NCBI RefSeq assembly: GCF_014077625.1
Contig: NZ_JACFXU010000015.1
Coordinates: forward strand, 41,001 to 105,000
Length of the DNA: 64,000 nt
Direction: 5' to 3'
From: Sediminihaliea albiluteola
GTDB taxonomy: Bacteria; Pseudomonadota; Gammaproteobacteria; Pseudomonadales; Halieaceae
Positions 8,020 through 16,280 of this stretch are shown here, one piece after another; within the stretch, counting starts at the first letter, position 1; every line of letters starts with the position of its first letter. The notes under the pieces were generated by a model, which ran no database searches, was not told where the DNA came from, and saw only the letters and a program-made list of their open reading frames with translations. The position numbers and the translations under genes were made by a program.

Positions 8020-9849
8020 ATGTCTGGTACAGCTTCCATCAGCTCCGCTGGGGCTACTCGAACACATTACTTAGCCACATCTAGTCGCGGCTTAGTCGGC
8101 CGCCTTTGTCTGTGGTCCCTGATTGGCGCTTTTTCCCTGCTAGCGCTCCACTCAGCGCATGCCCAAGTGCCCTGCTGTATGGACCCGGAAGATAGAATTG
8201 AGGAGAGCATAGAGGAAGGAGTCACCGAAGATCTTGAAGAAAGCGCTGAAGAGGAAATCGAGCAATCTATTGAAGACAGCGTCGCAGGGGCTGCAGAAGA
8301 GAACATTGAAGACAATATCGAACAGGAAATTGAAGCCAGCCTAGAAGAGAATGTGCAAGAAAGCGTTGAAAAAAACGTTGAGAAGGTTGTGGAATCAGCG
8401 CTGGAGGACAGTGTTGAATCTGATGTGGAAAGTGCTGTAGAAGAAAGCGTAGAGCAGGTGGTGGAGTCTTCAGTGGAAGACTCAGTCGAAGGCAGCCTTG
8501 AAGTCGCGATTGAGGATTCCGTAGAGGGTTCCGTTGAAGACTCAGTAGAGGATACGCTTGAGCAAAGTGTTGAGAGTGACCTTGAAGATGCGCTGCAAGA
8601 TAGCGTCGAAGTAGCACTTGAGGAGTCGGTCGAAGAGACGCTAGAGCAAAGTGTAGAGCAGGGCCTTGAAGGTGATGTCGAACGCGATGTAGAAGCTGAA
8701 ATCGCCGCTGCGATAGAAGATCGTCTGGAAAGTGAAATTGATGAAATCATCGATGAGATCGAAAATAAATTCGAGATCGATGAGACCCGTATTCACACCG
8801 CCCAGTGGCTGGTGATGGCCGAGCCCGAGGCCTTTGAAGAGCTGGCCAAGCGCGGCTATTTATTTGACAAAGTGACCGAGCTGCCCGGCATGGGCCTGCG
8901 CCTTGCTGAAGTGGCGGCGCCCTCCAGTTTTAAGATATCGGAAGTGCGGCAGGGGGTGGTGGATGTGGTCGGTACCGATCGGGCCGATGTTGACCTCAAC
9001 CACTTTTACACCGCCGGTTCCCCCATCTCGCACACTGTCGAAGGCGTTCAGCCGCGCAATGCTGTGCCATTTCCAGCAGATGTCGATGAGCTGAGTCTGC
9101 GCATCGGCATGATTGATAGCCAAGTGGATACCTCGCACCCTGCGCTGGCAAGCTCCCAGATCAGTGCTGAGTCTTTTGTTGGCATTGGCGAGGATTTGCC
9201 CAGCTTCCACGGCACAGCCATTGCGTCCATCCTAGTGGCCAGTGGTGCTGATTATCAGGGCTTGGCACCGCGGGCCCAGCTCTATGCAGCGGGTGTGTTT
9301 GAGCAAGATAGTGAGCGCGGAGAGGTCGCAAGTACGGTTAGCTTAGTCCGGGCTTTGGACTGGCTGGTCAGCTCGGGAGTCGATGTGGTGAATCTCAGCT
9401 TAGCGGGGCCAGCGAATCGCCTGCTGGAAACCGCCCTCAACAGGGCTGCGCAGCGTGGCGTGTTGATTCTGGCCGCGGCGGGCAACGGTGGACCGGCGGC
9501 AAGGCCAATGTATCCAGCAGCATATAGTTCTGTGGTCGCAGTCACCGCGGTTGACACCAGAGGGCGTATATTCCGCCTAGCTAACCGCGGAGACTACTTG
9601 GATCTTGCCGCACCTGGTGTGGGGCTGCTGCACGCTAAATCCGGTGGTGGCTATGCCACTTCTTCGGGCACCTCATTTGCCGTGCCTTTTGCCACCACAG
9701 CTGCGGCACGTTTGCGCTTGTTGCAACCGGAAGACGATGTGTTGGAGAGCCTCTACCGCAGTGCTGAGGACCTCGGCCCCCCAGGCTGGGATGAAATTTA
9801 CGGTTACGGCCTGTTGCGACCGATGCCCTTGCTTACCAGCGATAAATAA
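8020..9849 (+). CDS. Secreted subtilisin-like (S8) serine protease with long period-4 acidic repeat
   Basis: This 609-residue protein has a signal peptide ending near AHA at residue 48. Then come about 47 uninterrupted four-residue units of pattern x-x-(V/I/L)-E (residues 58-245), a roughly 90-residue linker or propeptide-like part, and an S8 catalytic domain. Catalytic residues are D366 (in IDSQVD), H397 (in FHGTA), N489 (in AGNGG) and S552 (in GTSF), so activity is expected in the periplasm or outside. The repeat is extremely acidic and is not a heptad coiled coil. The gene diverges from the sigma/anti-sigma pair, and its last 17 bases overlap the convergent barrel gene. The role of the repeat is unknown: stalk, ion binding or inhibitory prodomain are guesses. 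Confidence 0.92.
   Translation: MSGTASISSAGATRTHYLATSSRGLVGRLCLWSLIGAFSLLALHSAHAQVPCCMDPEDRIEESIEEGVTEDLEESAEEEIEQSIEDSVAGAAEENIEDNIEQEIEASLEENVQESVEKNVEKVVESALEDSVESDVESAVEESVEQVVESSVEDSVEGSLEVAIEDSVEGSVEDSVEDTLEQSVESDLEDALQDSVEVALEESVEETLEQSVEQGLEGDVERDVEAEIAAAIEDRLESEIDEIIDEIENKFEIDETRIHTAQWLVMAEPEAFEELAKRGYLFDKVTELPGMGLRLAEVAAPSSFKISEVRQGVVDVVGTDRADVDLNHFYTAGSPISHTVEGVQPRNAVPFPADVDELSLRIGMIDSQVDTSHPALASSQISAESFVGIGEDLPSFHGTAIASILVASGADYQGLAPRAQLYAAGVFEQDSERGEVASTVSLVRALDWLVSSGVDVVNLSLAGPANRLLETALNRAAQRGVLILAAAGNGGPAARPMYPAAYSSVVAVTAVDTRGRIFRLANRGDYLDLAAPGVGLLHAKSGGGYATSSGTSFAVPFATTAAARLRLLQPEDDVLESLYRSAEDLGPPGWDEIYGYGLLRPMPLLTSDK
8191..8754 (+). repeat. Degenerate 12-bp tandem repeat encoding x-x-(V/I/L)-E tetrapeptides
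   Basis: About 47 consecutive 12-base units, each ending in a Val/Ile/Leu codon followed by GAA or GAG, occur inside the subtilase gene. Unit sequence varies at the DNA level while the protein register never slips, which points to selection on the peptide period rather than a fresh microsatellite. It also creates a long antisense open frame that is only a shadow. Confidence 0.9.
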
Positions 9850-10756
9850 AACGGCTACCCAATACGCCCTGACTGTAATCGGCGGGACTGTAATTGGAGC
9901 TGTAGTTGCCGTGGCCGGCATAAAACTGTAGTGCCGCGCTATCTAGAATCGGGATCTCTGCATCGACTTGAAAGCGCTGGCGTTCATCCTTGCGGCGGGT
10001 ATTGATAATAGGGCTGATCCCATCGTAATTCCGATCTTCAAAGCGCCAGGCAAACTCTAGTTTGATGGGGCGCCGTGATAATTCGATACGGTGGACATAG
10101 CGGAGTTTGATACTGTTTGACTGGTAGTCGAACTGCGCTGCTGTGGCATCTTCCACTCTATAGCGATAGCCAAAGTTGAAGTAGCTGCGCAGGCCCCGCC
10201 GGAAAAAATACAGATCGGCTTCCCCAGCTTGGGTTTGCGCGTTACGCCGCCGGTTGTTTTCTAAGGTTTTTTCGGAATACACATAGGCGCCCCGAGCAAA
10301 CCATTTCTTGCCAATAAAGCCAGATACAGAAGGGGAGACCCTAAATAACTGCAGGAAACTGTCGCCGGCCAAGCGCGAGTCGATGTAATACAGCGAGAGG
10401 CCAGTATCTATCTTGTTGAAGTCTTGTTCGAGGTTGGCACCAAGAATGTGAGTCTGTCGGTTGACCTCGGTGAATTCGTCGTACAGGTTTTGACTAAAGT
10501 CGTAGGATAAGCCGAGTTTAGTGGAGTCGCTTAAGGGCTTTTTCATGGCCAATTCTGCCCCCAGAGTGAGCGCGTAGTCGCCCTCGCTGCTGCTGGCATC
10601 AAGCTCGTCGACTCCGACGTTATCATCGTACTCTAGGCCCACCGCAAGTTCTGCCGAGTATTGAGTCGGGCGGTCTGCGGGCTGTTCAGCTGCCTGTGAG
10701 TGAGTGCAGCACAGGCATACTATTAATGCGCCCGCGCCAGAAGGCCATCGAATCAA
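9833..10756 (-). CDS. Outer-membrane beta-barrel protein
   Basis: A 307-residue protein with a signal peptide ending near SQA at residue 22. The rest alternates polar and aromatic residues in many short amphipathic strands and ends in an aromatic residue (FIYRW), as expected of barrels inserted by the Bam complex. Segments such as VGLEYDDNV resemble barrel domains of surface-lipoprotein assembly modifiers, but I cannot assign that family firmly. The only plausible start is a TTG at 10756 with AAGGA about a dozen bases upstream. It is convergent with, and overlaps by 17 bases, the subtilase gene. It may be a channel or assembly factor for that protease; this is contextual inference. Confidence 0.8.
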   Translation of the reverse strand: MIRWPSGAGALIVCLCCTHSQAAEQPADRPTQYSAELAVGLEYDDNVGVDELDASSSEGDYALTLGAELAMKKPLSDSTKLGLSYDFSQNLYDEFTEVNRQTHILGANLEQDFNKIDTGLSLYYIDSRLAGDSFLQLFRVSPSVSGFIGKKWFARGAYVYSEKTLENNRRRNAQTQAGEADLYFFRRGLRSYFNFGYRYRVEDATAAQFDYQSNSIKLRYVHRIELSRRPIKLEFAWRFEDRNYDGISPIINTRRKDERQRFQVDAEIPILDSAALQFYAGHGNYSSNYSPADYSQGVLGSRFIYRW

Positions 10757-11104
10757 GCGGAGAGGTCCTTGAGGTTGCCAAAATTTGAAGTGGAAGACTA
10801 TCCAAGAGCGGCGCTACTCACAAGTTTCAATTTTTGTTCAGACCTGATAGTCAATATGGACTGTATTGATGCTGTTATAGTAGTTTCCGACATCTCCTAG
10901 TCCCAATAAACCCTGCACTGTTGTTTCTCCTTTTCGCGCAACACGCTAAGGTGTGCGCGTAAATCAGCAGTGCTTTAGTTACAGGTATTCAATGATACAA
11001 GTTATTTCTTACTCTCAAGAGTTTAGCCCTCGGCGCAGGGAACTCATCTTTTTAGATCAGTGTTCGGCTTTTAATCTGCGCAATAACTTCGCTGGAGGGT
11101 GGCA
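10757..11104. promoter_or_regulatory. 348-bp divergent intergenic region
   Basis: This separates the barrel gene (minus) from the EEP hydrolase gene (plus) and must hold both promoters. It contains an inverted repeat TCAATA (10851-10856) / TATTGA (10864-10869), a possible operator. It also has a 9-bp hairpin with one bulge (10935-10944 with 10951-10959). No small gene was recognised. Confidence 0.45.
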
Positions 11105-12202
11105 ATGCTAGAGACTTATCTGCTGCTGCTGACCCTGTTGTTAGCGGTCACTTTGCTACCCTTGTCGCGCAAAGAGGTTTGGTGGATTCGAGATCTGGAC
11201 TTTCCGCGTCTGCAGTTGGCTTTGCTCGCCTTGTTACTGCTGGTTTGTGCAATCCCTGCGACCGCTGGCAAGGTAGTGGCCGGGCTGCCACTGGCGCCTG
11301 TGGCGCTATTGCTTAGTGCCGGCTGCTTAATCTACCAGCTGTGGTGGATTTTACCTTACACGCGATTGTTTCCCCCTGAGGTAAAAGCTGCCCGTCACAA
11401 CAGTGCTGCCACTGAACTCACTATTTTGACCAGTAATGTACTGACGCCTAATCGCAATGCTGATGCATTGCTGGACTTGGTGGCCCGAGAGCGCCCCGAC
11501 GTGCTGGTGACACTGGAGTCAGATCAATGGTGGCAGGATCAGCTCGATAGCCTGTTGCCTGATTACCCATATGCCCTCAAGTGCCCTTTGGATAACCTTT
11601 ATGGGATGCACGTTTACTCTCGACTGCCCTTGGAAGATGGGCAGATAGAATATTTAGTTGAAGACAAGGTGCCGTCAATGCACGGGCTGTTGCGCTTGCC
11701 TAATGGTTGCGGTGTGCGTGTGCACTTTCTACACCCTGCGCCACCTAGCCCCACTGAAAATGCCGAGTCTGCAGAGCGTGACGCTGAGCTCATTATGGTG
11801 GCTAAAAGCGTGCAAAAAGCGAGCGACCCAGTGATTGTTACTGGTGATCTTAACGATGTGGCCTGGTCTGAAACTACCCGCTTATTTCGCAAAATTAGTG
11901 CTTTGTTAGACCCGCGAATTGGCCGAGGTATGTTCAATACCTTTCATGCTGATTATTGGTTTTTCCGCTGGCCCTTGGATCATTTATTCCACAGTGAGCA
12001 TTTTACACTGGTGAATATCCGCCGCCTAGCGAACATAGGCTCGGATCACTTCCCGCTGCTCACCACACTGGCCTTTGAGCCGCTGCGTGGCAGCGAACAG
12101 GAGGGTGTTGAGGCTGGTGCTGATGACCGCGCACTGGCGCGCAAGAAGCTGGATCAGCAAGAGGTCAAAGTCGCTGATGTGCCTGAGCCGGGGGCACCCT
12201 AG
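11105..12202 (+). CDS. Membrane-anchored endonuclease/exonuclease/phosphatase (EEP) family protein
   Basis: A 365-residue protein with three hydrophobic segments in the first about 95 residues, followed by an EEP-fold hydrolase domain. Motifs in order are SNVL with Asn, LVTLESD with the metal-binding Glu, HFLHPAPP, GDLND, PLDHLF and the final SDHFPLL with the Asp-His pair. These are the metal and catalytic positions of the DNase I-like superfamily, whose members cut nucleic acids or phospholipid and sugar phosphates. The ATG at 11105 has GGAGG upstream and is preferred over the GTG six bases earlier. The last four bases are shared with the convergent deaD stop. Substrate unknown. Confidence 0.88.
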   Translation: MLETYLLLLTLLLAVTLLPLSRKEVWWIRDLDFPRLQLALLALLLLVCAIPATAGKVVAGLPLAPVALLLSAGCLIYQLWWILPYTRLFPPEVKAARHNSAATELTILTSNVLTPNRNADALLDLVARERPDVLVTLESDQWWQDQLDSLLPDYPYALKCPLDNLYGMHVYSRLPLEDGQIEYLVEDKVPSMHGLLRLPNGCGVRVHFLHPAPPSPTENAESAERDAELIMVAKSVQKASDPVIVTGDLNDVAWSETTRLFRKISALLDPRIGRGMFNTFHADYWFFRWPLDHLFHSEHFTLVNIRRLANIGSDHFPLLTTLAFEPLRGSEQEGVEAGADDRALARKKLDQQEVKVADVPEPGAP

Positions 12203-13992
12203 CTGGATTTGCGCTTTTTGGCTGGTCGTTTAGAAGGCTTGGCCTCGGCTTTGGCGGGGCCTTTTCTAGCACTTGGCTTGCGCTGCTTGTTATTTTCACC
12301 ACCCAAGCGGCTGATTTGCAAGCGTTGCCCACTGACCCAGACAGCCTGAAGCTTTTGGAATAGCTCGACGGGCATCCCTTCAGGCAGATCAACTGTGCTG
12401 TAGTCGTCGAGAATAGCGATATGGCCGATATGCCGACTATCAATATCTGCTTCATTGGCGATGGCGCCAACAATATTACCGGGTTTAACGCCGTGGTTGT
12501 GTCCGACTTCTATGCGGTAGCGCTGCATACCCTTTTCTAGCTGTGTTGCATCGCTGCTTTTACGCTGGCTTTTTGCGTGCTCGGGGGCCTTTTTGCGTGG
12601 GCGCTCCGAACGTTCAAAGCGGGGCTTGCTGTAATCGGCTTCGGCGAGTGTTTCACTGCTTTTGTTACCAGCTTTGGCGCTGGAAGTGCTTTTACCTTGC
12701 GCCATAAGGGCTAGAGCAGCGGCAATATCTAGAAGTGAGACTTCGTTGTCATGCTCATACTGCTCAATCAATTGGCGCATGGCATCGAGATCGCGGCTGG
12801 CTAGGGTTTCAGTGATTTCATCACGGAAGCGGTCAGCGCGCTTGTCAGCGACTTGCGCGGCACTGGGCAATTCCATTTTTTCAATGGCTTTGCCAGTTGC
12901 CTTTTCGATAGCTTTAAGCAGGCGGCGCTCGCGGTTAGCGGCAAACAGGATGGCTTCGCCGGTTCGGCCTGCCCGTCCGGTACGGCCAATGCGGTGCACA
13001 TAAGCCTCGACATCGTAGGGGATATCATAGTTGATGACATGTGAGATACGCTCGACATCCAATCCGCGCGCAGCTACATCGGTAGCCACCAAAATATCCA
13101 GCTGCCCATTCTTGAGCTGCTCGACAGATTTTTCGCGCAGCTTCTGGGGCACGTCGCCGTTCAAGGCCGTAGCAGCGTAGCCGCGGGCGGCGAGCTTTTC
13201 GGCCAGCTCGGTGGTCGCGATACGCGTTCTGACAAAGACGATGACGCCATCAAAGTCTTCAACTTCTAAAATACGAGTGAGTGCATCTAATTTGTGTACG
13301 CCAGAAGTCATCCACACCCGCTGACGGATTGAGTCGTTGGTAACAGACTGCATTTTGACCGTGACTTCAGCCGGTGACGACAGGTGATGGCGCGCAATTC
13401 GGCGAATGGCATCGGGCATAGTGGCGGAGAATAGGGCGATCTGACGTTCCGGTGGGGTCTGGGTAAGCACCCATTCCACATCATCAATAAAGCCCATGCG
13501 CAGCATTTCGTCAGCTTCATCGAGCACTAGCATTTTGAGGCCGTCGAGCTTCAAGGTGCCGCGGCGCATATGATCCATTACCCGCCCTGGTGTGCCTACG
13601 ATGACATGAGCTCCACGCTGCAGCTGGCGCATTTGCCCTCGCAAGTCGGAGCCACCGTAAATTGGCAAAATCCGAAAGCCGGGGAGGTGATTGGCATATT
13701 TTTGGAAGGCTTCGGCAACCTGAATCGCCAGTTCTCGAGTGGGCGCTAGCACTAGAACTTGCGGTTCGACTTTGGATAAATCCAAGCGCGCTAGTGCAGG
13801 AAGTGCGAAGGCGGCAGTTTTACCCGTACCTGTTTGAGCCTGCCCTACCATATCGGTGCCTTCGAGTAGGATCGGAATGGTTTGCGCTTGAATCGCAGAA
13901 GGTGACTCATAACCGACATCACGCAAACCTTGTTGCAATGATTCGGGAAGCTTGAGGTCTGCGAAGCTAATCGCTGAGGGAACAGAGGACAT
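12199..13992 (-). CDS. deaD: DEAD-box ATP-dependent RNA helicase DeaD/CsdA
   Basis: A 597-residue DEAD-box helicase. Seen in order are the Q-motif region (FADLKLPESL), motif I AQTGTGKT (residues 52-59), PTREL, TPGR, motif II DEAD (158-161), motif III SAT (189-191), and motif VI HRIGRTGR near residue 335. After the helicase core comes a C-terminal DbpA-type RNA-binding domain (about residues 480-560), then a very basic Lys/Arg/Pro tail. This layout matches DeaD, which remodels structured RNA in ribosome assembly and mRNA turnover, notably in the cold. Its stop codon overlaps the convergent EEP gene within a shared CTAG. Confidence 0.96.
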   Translation of the reverse strand: MSSVPSAISFADLKLPESLQQGLRDVGYESPSAIQAQTIPILLEGTDMVGQAQTGTGKTAAFALPALARLDLSKVEPQVLVLAPTRELAIQVAEAFQKYANHLPGFRILPIYGGSDLRGQMRQLQRGAHVIVGTPGRVMDHMRRGTLKLDGLKMLVLDEADEMLRMGFIDDVEWVLTQTPPERQIALFSATMPDAIRRIARHHLSSPAEVTVKMQSVTNDSIRQRVWMTSGVHKLDALTRILEVEDFDGVIVFVRTRIATTELAEKLAARGYAATALNGDVPQKLREKSVEQLKNGQLDILVATDVAARGLDVERISHVINYDIPYDVEAYVHRIGRTGRAGRTGEAILFAANRERRLLKAIEKATGKAIEKMELPSAAQVADKRADRFRDEITETLASRDLDAMRQLIEQYEHDNEVSLLDIAAALALMAQGKSTSSAKAGNKSSETLAEADYSKPRFERSERPRKKAPEHAKSQRKSSDATQLEKGMQRYRIEVGHNHGVKPGNIVGAIANEADIDSRHIGHIAILDDYSTVDLPEGMPVELFQKLQAVWVSGQRLQISRLGGENNKQRKPSARKGPAKAEAKPSKRPAKKRKSS

Positions 13993-14242
13993 GATTTGGG
14001 CCTGGTAGGGTAGGAATGCTAGACTTTGGCGGCAAGTATACAGCCCTGCCGCTATGCTGCAATTTGAATATTTGGGTCAGAATTGGCATCCTTTAGGCTT
14101 CAATAGCTTGATTTTAGGGCTTTGAGCCCCAATACAGTCAATAGCCGCAGTAATAACTAAGGGCGGCTAACGAGCTTCGTTTTTATCCACAAGCAATGCC
14201 TTCTTAATCAAGTTTACGTATTATTAGTACGTCTTACTGAGT

Positions 14243-14260
14243 ACAGCCCTGCTGGGCTGT
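14243..14260 (+). promoter_or_regulatory. Hairpin in the sodB upstream region
   Basis: ACAGCCC (14243-14249) pairs with GGGCTGT (14254-14260) around a TGCT loop, 28 bases before the sodB start codon. It lies where a 5' untranslated region would be. In other gammaproteobacteria sodB mRNA is controlled by iron-responsive small RNAs acting near the start, so a folded leader is plausible. No pairing partner was identified. Confidence 0.35.
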
Positions 14261-14288
14261 TAAATGACAACATAGGAGATTAACCCTT

Positions 14289-14870
14289 ATGGCTATTTCA
14301 CTTCCCGAACTGCCTTATGCAATGGATGCCTTGGCGCCGCACATTTCTAAAGAAACCCTGGAGTTTCACTACGGCAAGCACCACGCGGCTTACGTCAACA
14401 ACCTGGGCCCACTGATTAAAGGTACCGAGTTAGAGAACGCCGATCTGGAAACTATTGTGCGCAAGTCTTCTGGTGGCACTTTCAACAACGCCGCCCAAGT
14501 ATGGAACCACAGCTTCTACTGGAACTGCTTGAGCCCCAATGGCGGCGGCGCAGCTAGCGGTGCAGTAGCAGAGAAAATCAATGCAGCATTTGGTTCTTTT
14601 GACAAGTTTAAAGAAGAGTTTACTGCCAGCGCGATTGGCAACTTCGGTTCAGGTTGGACTTGGCTGGTAGAGAACAAAGACGGTTCAGTTGCTATTGTAA
14701 ACACCAGCAATGCAGAAACACCACTGACCACTGACGCCAAGCCGCTGCTGACTGTCGATGTGTGGGAGCACGCTTACTACATCGATTACCGCAACGCTCG
14801 CCCTAAGTACATGGAAGCTTTCTGGGCACTGGTAAACTGGGAATTTGTTAACGCCAACTTGGCCGCTTAA
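14289..14870 (+). CDS. sodB: Iron superoxide dismutase
   Basis: A 193-residue superoxide dismutase converting superoxide to oxygen and peroxide in the cytoplasm. All four metal ligands sit where expected: H27 (FHYGKHH), H74 (VWNHSFYW), D157 and H161 ([11 protein letters not shown]). Gln at residue 70 in the NNAAQVWNH segment, together with overall length, points to the iron form rather than the manganese form. No signal peptide. The ATG at 14289 is preceded by a GGAG site. A GC-rich hairpin follows the gene. It stands alone as a transcription unit. Confidence 0.97.
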   Translation: MAISLPELPYAMDALAPHISKETLEFHYGKHHAAYVNNLGPLIKGTELENADLETIVRKSSGGTFNNAAQVWNHSFYWNCLSPNGGGAASGAVAEKINAAFGSFDKFKEEFTASAIGNFGSGWTWLVENKDGSVAIVNTSNAETPLTTDAKPLLTVDVWEHAYYIDYRNARPKYMEAFWALVNWEFVNANLAA

Positions 14871-14882
14871 ATCCCTCGTGTC

Positions 14883-14904
14883 GCGTCGGGCTAATGCCCG
14901 GCGC
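14883..14904 (+). terminator. Hairpin after sodB
   Basis: GCGTCGGGC (14883-14891) pairs with GCCCGGCGC (14896-14904) around TAAT, a 9-bp stem with one G-T pair. The following bases are only weakly T-rich, so termination may need Rho or be partial. Confidence 0.5.
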
Positions 14905-14987
14905 ACACTCTTGTCCGACCCTCCTCCTTTGTTACCCCGATATTGACGCCACCATCGCGTCAGCCACTCTTGAATAGAGGTAAAATT

Positions 14988-15473
14988 ATGGGATTTGCAC
15001 TGTCAGATATTCAAATTACCAGTACCGCTTTTGCAGCTGGAGAGGCTATTCCCACCAAACACACTGGTGAGGGTGTAGATGTTTCACCGGCACTGAGCTG
15101 GGATCAGGTGCCAGAGGGCACGAAATCTTTTGCTGTGTTTTGTCACGACCCCGATGCCCCCCTGATCACCGAGTGTGGCAGCTACGGATTTGTGCACTGG
15201 GTCTTGTACAACATTCCCGCTGATGTACGTGAGCTTAAGGAAGGCTGTAGCGATTACACCAAGGGTAAGAACAACTTTGGGCACGAGCACTACGGTGGCC
15301 CAATGCCTCCCCCTGGTCACGGGAAGCACCAGTACTACTTTTGGATCTTAGCCTTAGATACCGAAACTGCTCTGCCAGAGGGCTTGGCATTGAGAGATCT
15401 TTTACAAGAACTTGAACCCCACACACTGGGCATGAACCGTCTGGTTGGAACCTACCAGCGCGACGCTGAATAA
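14988..15473 (+). CDS. YbhB/YbcL family PEBP-like (Raf kinase inhibitor-like) protein
   Basis: A 161-residue member of the phosphatidylethanolamine-binding-protein family. The conserved ligand-pocket motifs are visible: the DPDAP segment with surrounding FAVFCHDPDAP, and the YGGPMPPPGHGKHQYYFWILALD segment equivalent to GPxPPxGxHRY. Bacterial members are small cytoplasmic or periplasmic proteins of unsettled function; no signal peptide is seen. I start at the ATG at 14988 because AGAGG lies nine bases upstream and homologues begin with similar FxLxS sequence; the longer frame has no ribosome site. It follows sodB, but separate transcription is likely. Confidence 0.88.
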   Translation: MGFALSDIQITSTAFAAGEAIPTKHTGEGVDVSPALSWDQVPEGTKSFAVFCHDPDAPLITECGSYGFVHWVLYNIPADVRELKEGCSDYTKGKNNFGHEHYGGPMPPPGHGKHQYYFWILALDTETALPEGLALRDLLQELEPHTLGMNRLVGTYQRDAE

Positions 15474-15475
15474 GC

Positions 15476-16249
15476 CTAGACCATTCTTGCTAAATGGGCT
15501 CCGTCTACGGGCAGTACTGTGCCGTTGACAAAGGAGCCCGCTTCGCTGGCCAGCAATATAATGGGCCCCAGCAACTCCTCCAACTGCCCTAGACGTTGCG
15601 CAGGCATTTGTTCAATGTAAGCTTGACCGGCGGGTGAATCGAAATAGTCACTGTTAATTTCGGTTTTAAACCAGCCAGGTGCAATGGCATTGACGCGTAT
15701 GTTGTGACGCACCAAGTCCAGCGAAAGACTTTTAGTGAGCTGAATAACTGCGGCTTTGGAGCTGCAGTAGCTGGTCTGCCCAGGGTGAGCGGCTAGACCA
15801 AGTACTGAGGCAATATTGATTATGCTGCCAGGTAGCTGGGCGGCAAGCAGCCGACGGGAAGCTTCTTGCGCTACATGCCAGACACCTTTGAAATTGGTGT
15901 CCATGACAAAGTCCAGCGAGTCATCATCAATCTTCAAGAAGTGTTTGGGGTCGGCCACGCCAGCGTTATTGATAATCACATCGACAGTGCCGAGGGCTAC
16001 CTCGGCCTGATTAAAAGCTGCTTCAATACTCGCTTTGTCAGTGACATCCATGGTGACGGCTAAAGCTTTGCCGCCTTTGTCTTCAATCTCTCTCACCAGT
16101 GACTCAAGTCGTTCCACACGGCGAGCAGCCACCACGACGGAGGCCCCAGCCTCTGCCAAGCCTTTTGCTACGGTATAACCAATACCGCTTGATGCGCCAG
16201 TCACCAGGGCTATGCGCCCTGTTAGCGAGAACTGTGCCATTACACTCAT
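15476..16249 (-). CDS. SDR-family oxidoreductase
   Basis: A 257-residue classical short-chain dehydrogenase with TGASSGIG near residue 17, NNAG mid-domain, catalytic Ser in NIASVLG, YCSSK with catalytic Tyr/Lys, and the C-terminal NGTVLPVDGAHL end typical of 3-oxoacyl-ACP reductase-like SDRs. A strong GAGGAGG ribosome site precedes the ATG. The gene lies 31 bases after the acyl-CoA dehydrogenase on the same strand, so the two are probably cotranscribed, and it may oxidise the hydroxyacyl product of the same pathway. Substrate is not deducible. Confidence 0.92.
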   Translation of the reverse strand: MSVMAQFSLTGRIALVTGASSGIGYTVAKGLAEAGASVVVAARRVERLESLVREIEDKGGKALAVTMDVTDKASIEAAFNQAEVALGTVDVIINNAGVADPKHFLKIDDDSLDFVMDTNFKGVWHVAQEASRRLLAAQLPGSIINIASVLGLAAHPGQTSYCSSKAAVIQLTKSLSLDLVRHNIRVNAIAPGWFKTEINSDYFDSPAGQAYIEQMPAQRLGQLEELLGPIILLASEAGSFVNGTVLPVDGAHLARMV

Positions 16250-16280
16250 ACTTTGCCTCCTCTAACTCTGGTATTGATCT

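Noticed and set aside
8067..8750. 227-residue minus-strand open frame rich in Ser and Thr
   Set aside because: It is the antisense shadow of the acidic repeat: GAA/GAG repeats read backwards give TTC/CTC and no stops. No ribosome site or family pattern.
8191..8754. Possible CRISPR array or direct-repeat array
   Set aside because: Units are 12 bases, contiguous, variable and in coding register; there are no spacers or conserved repeat-spacer length.
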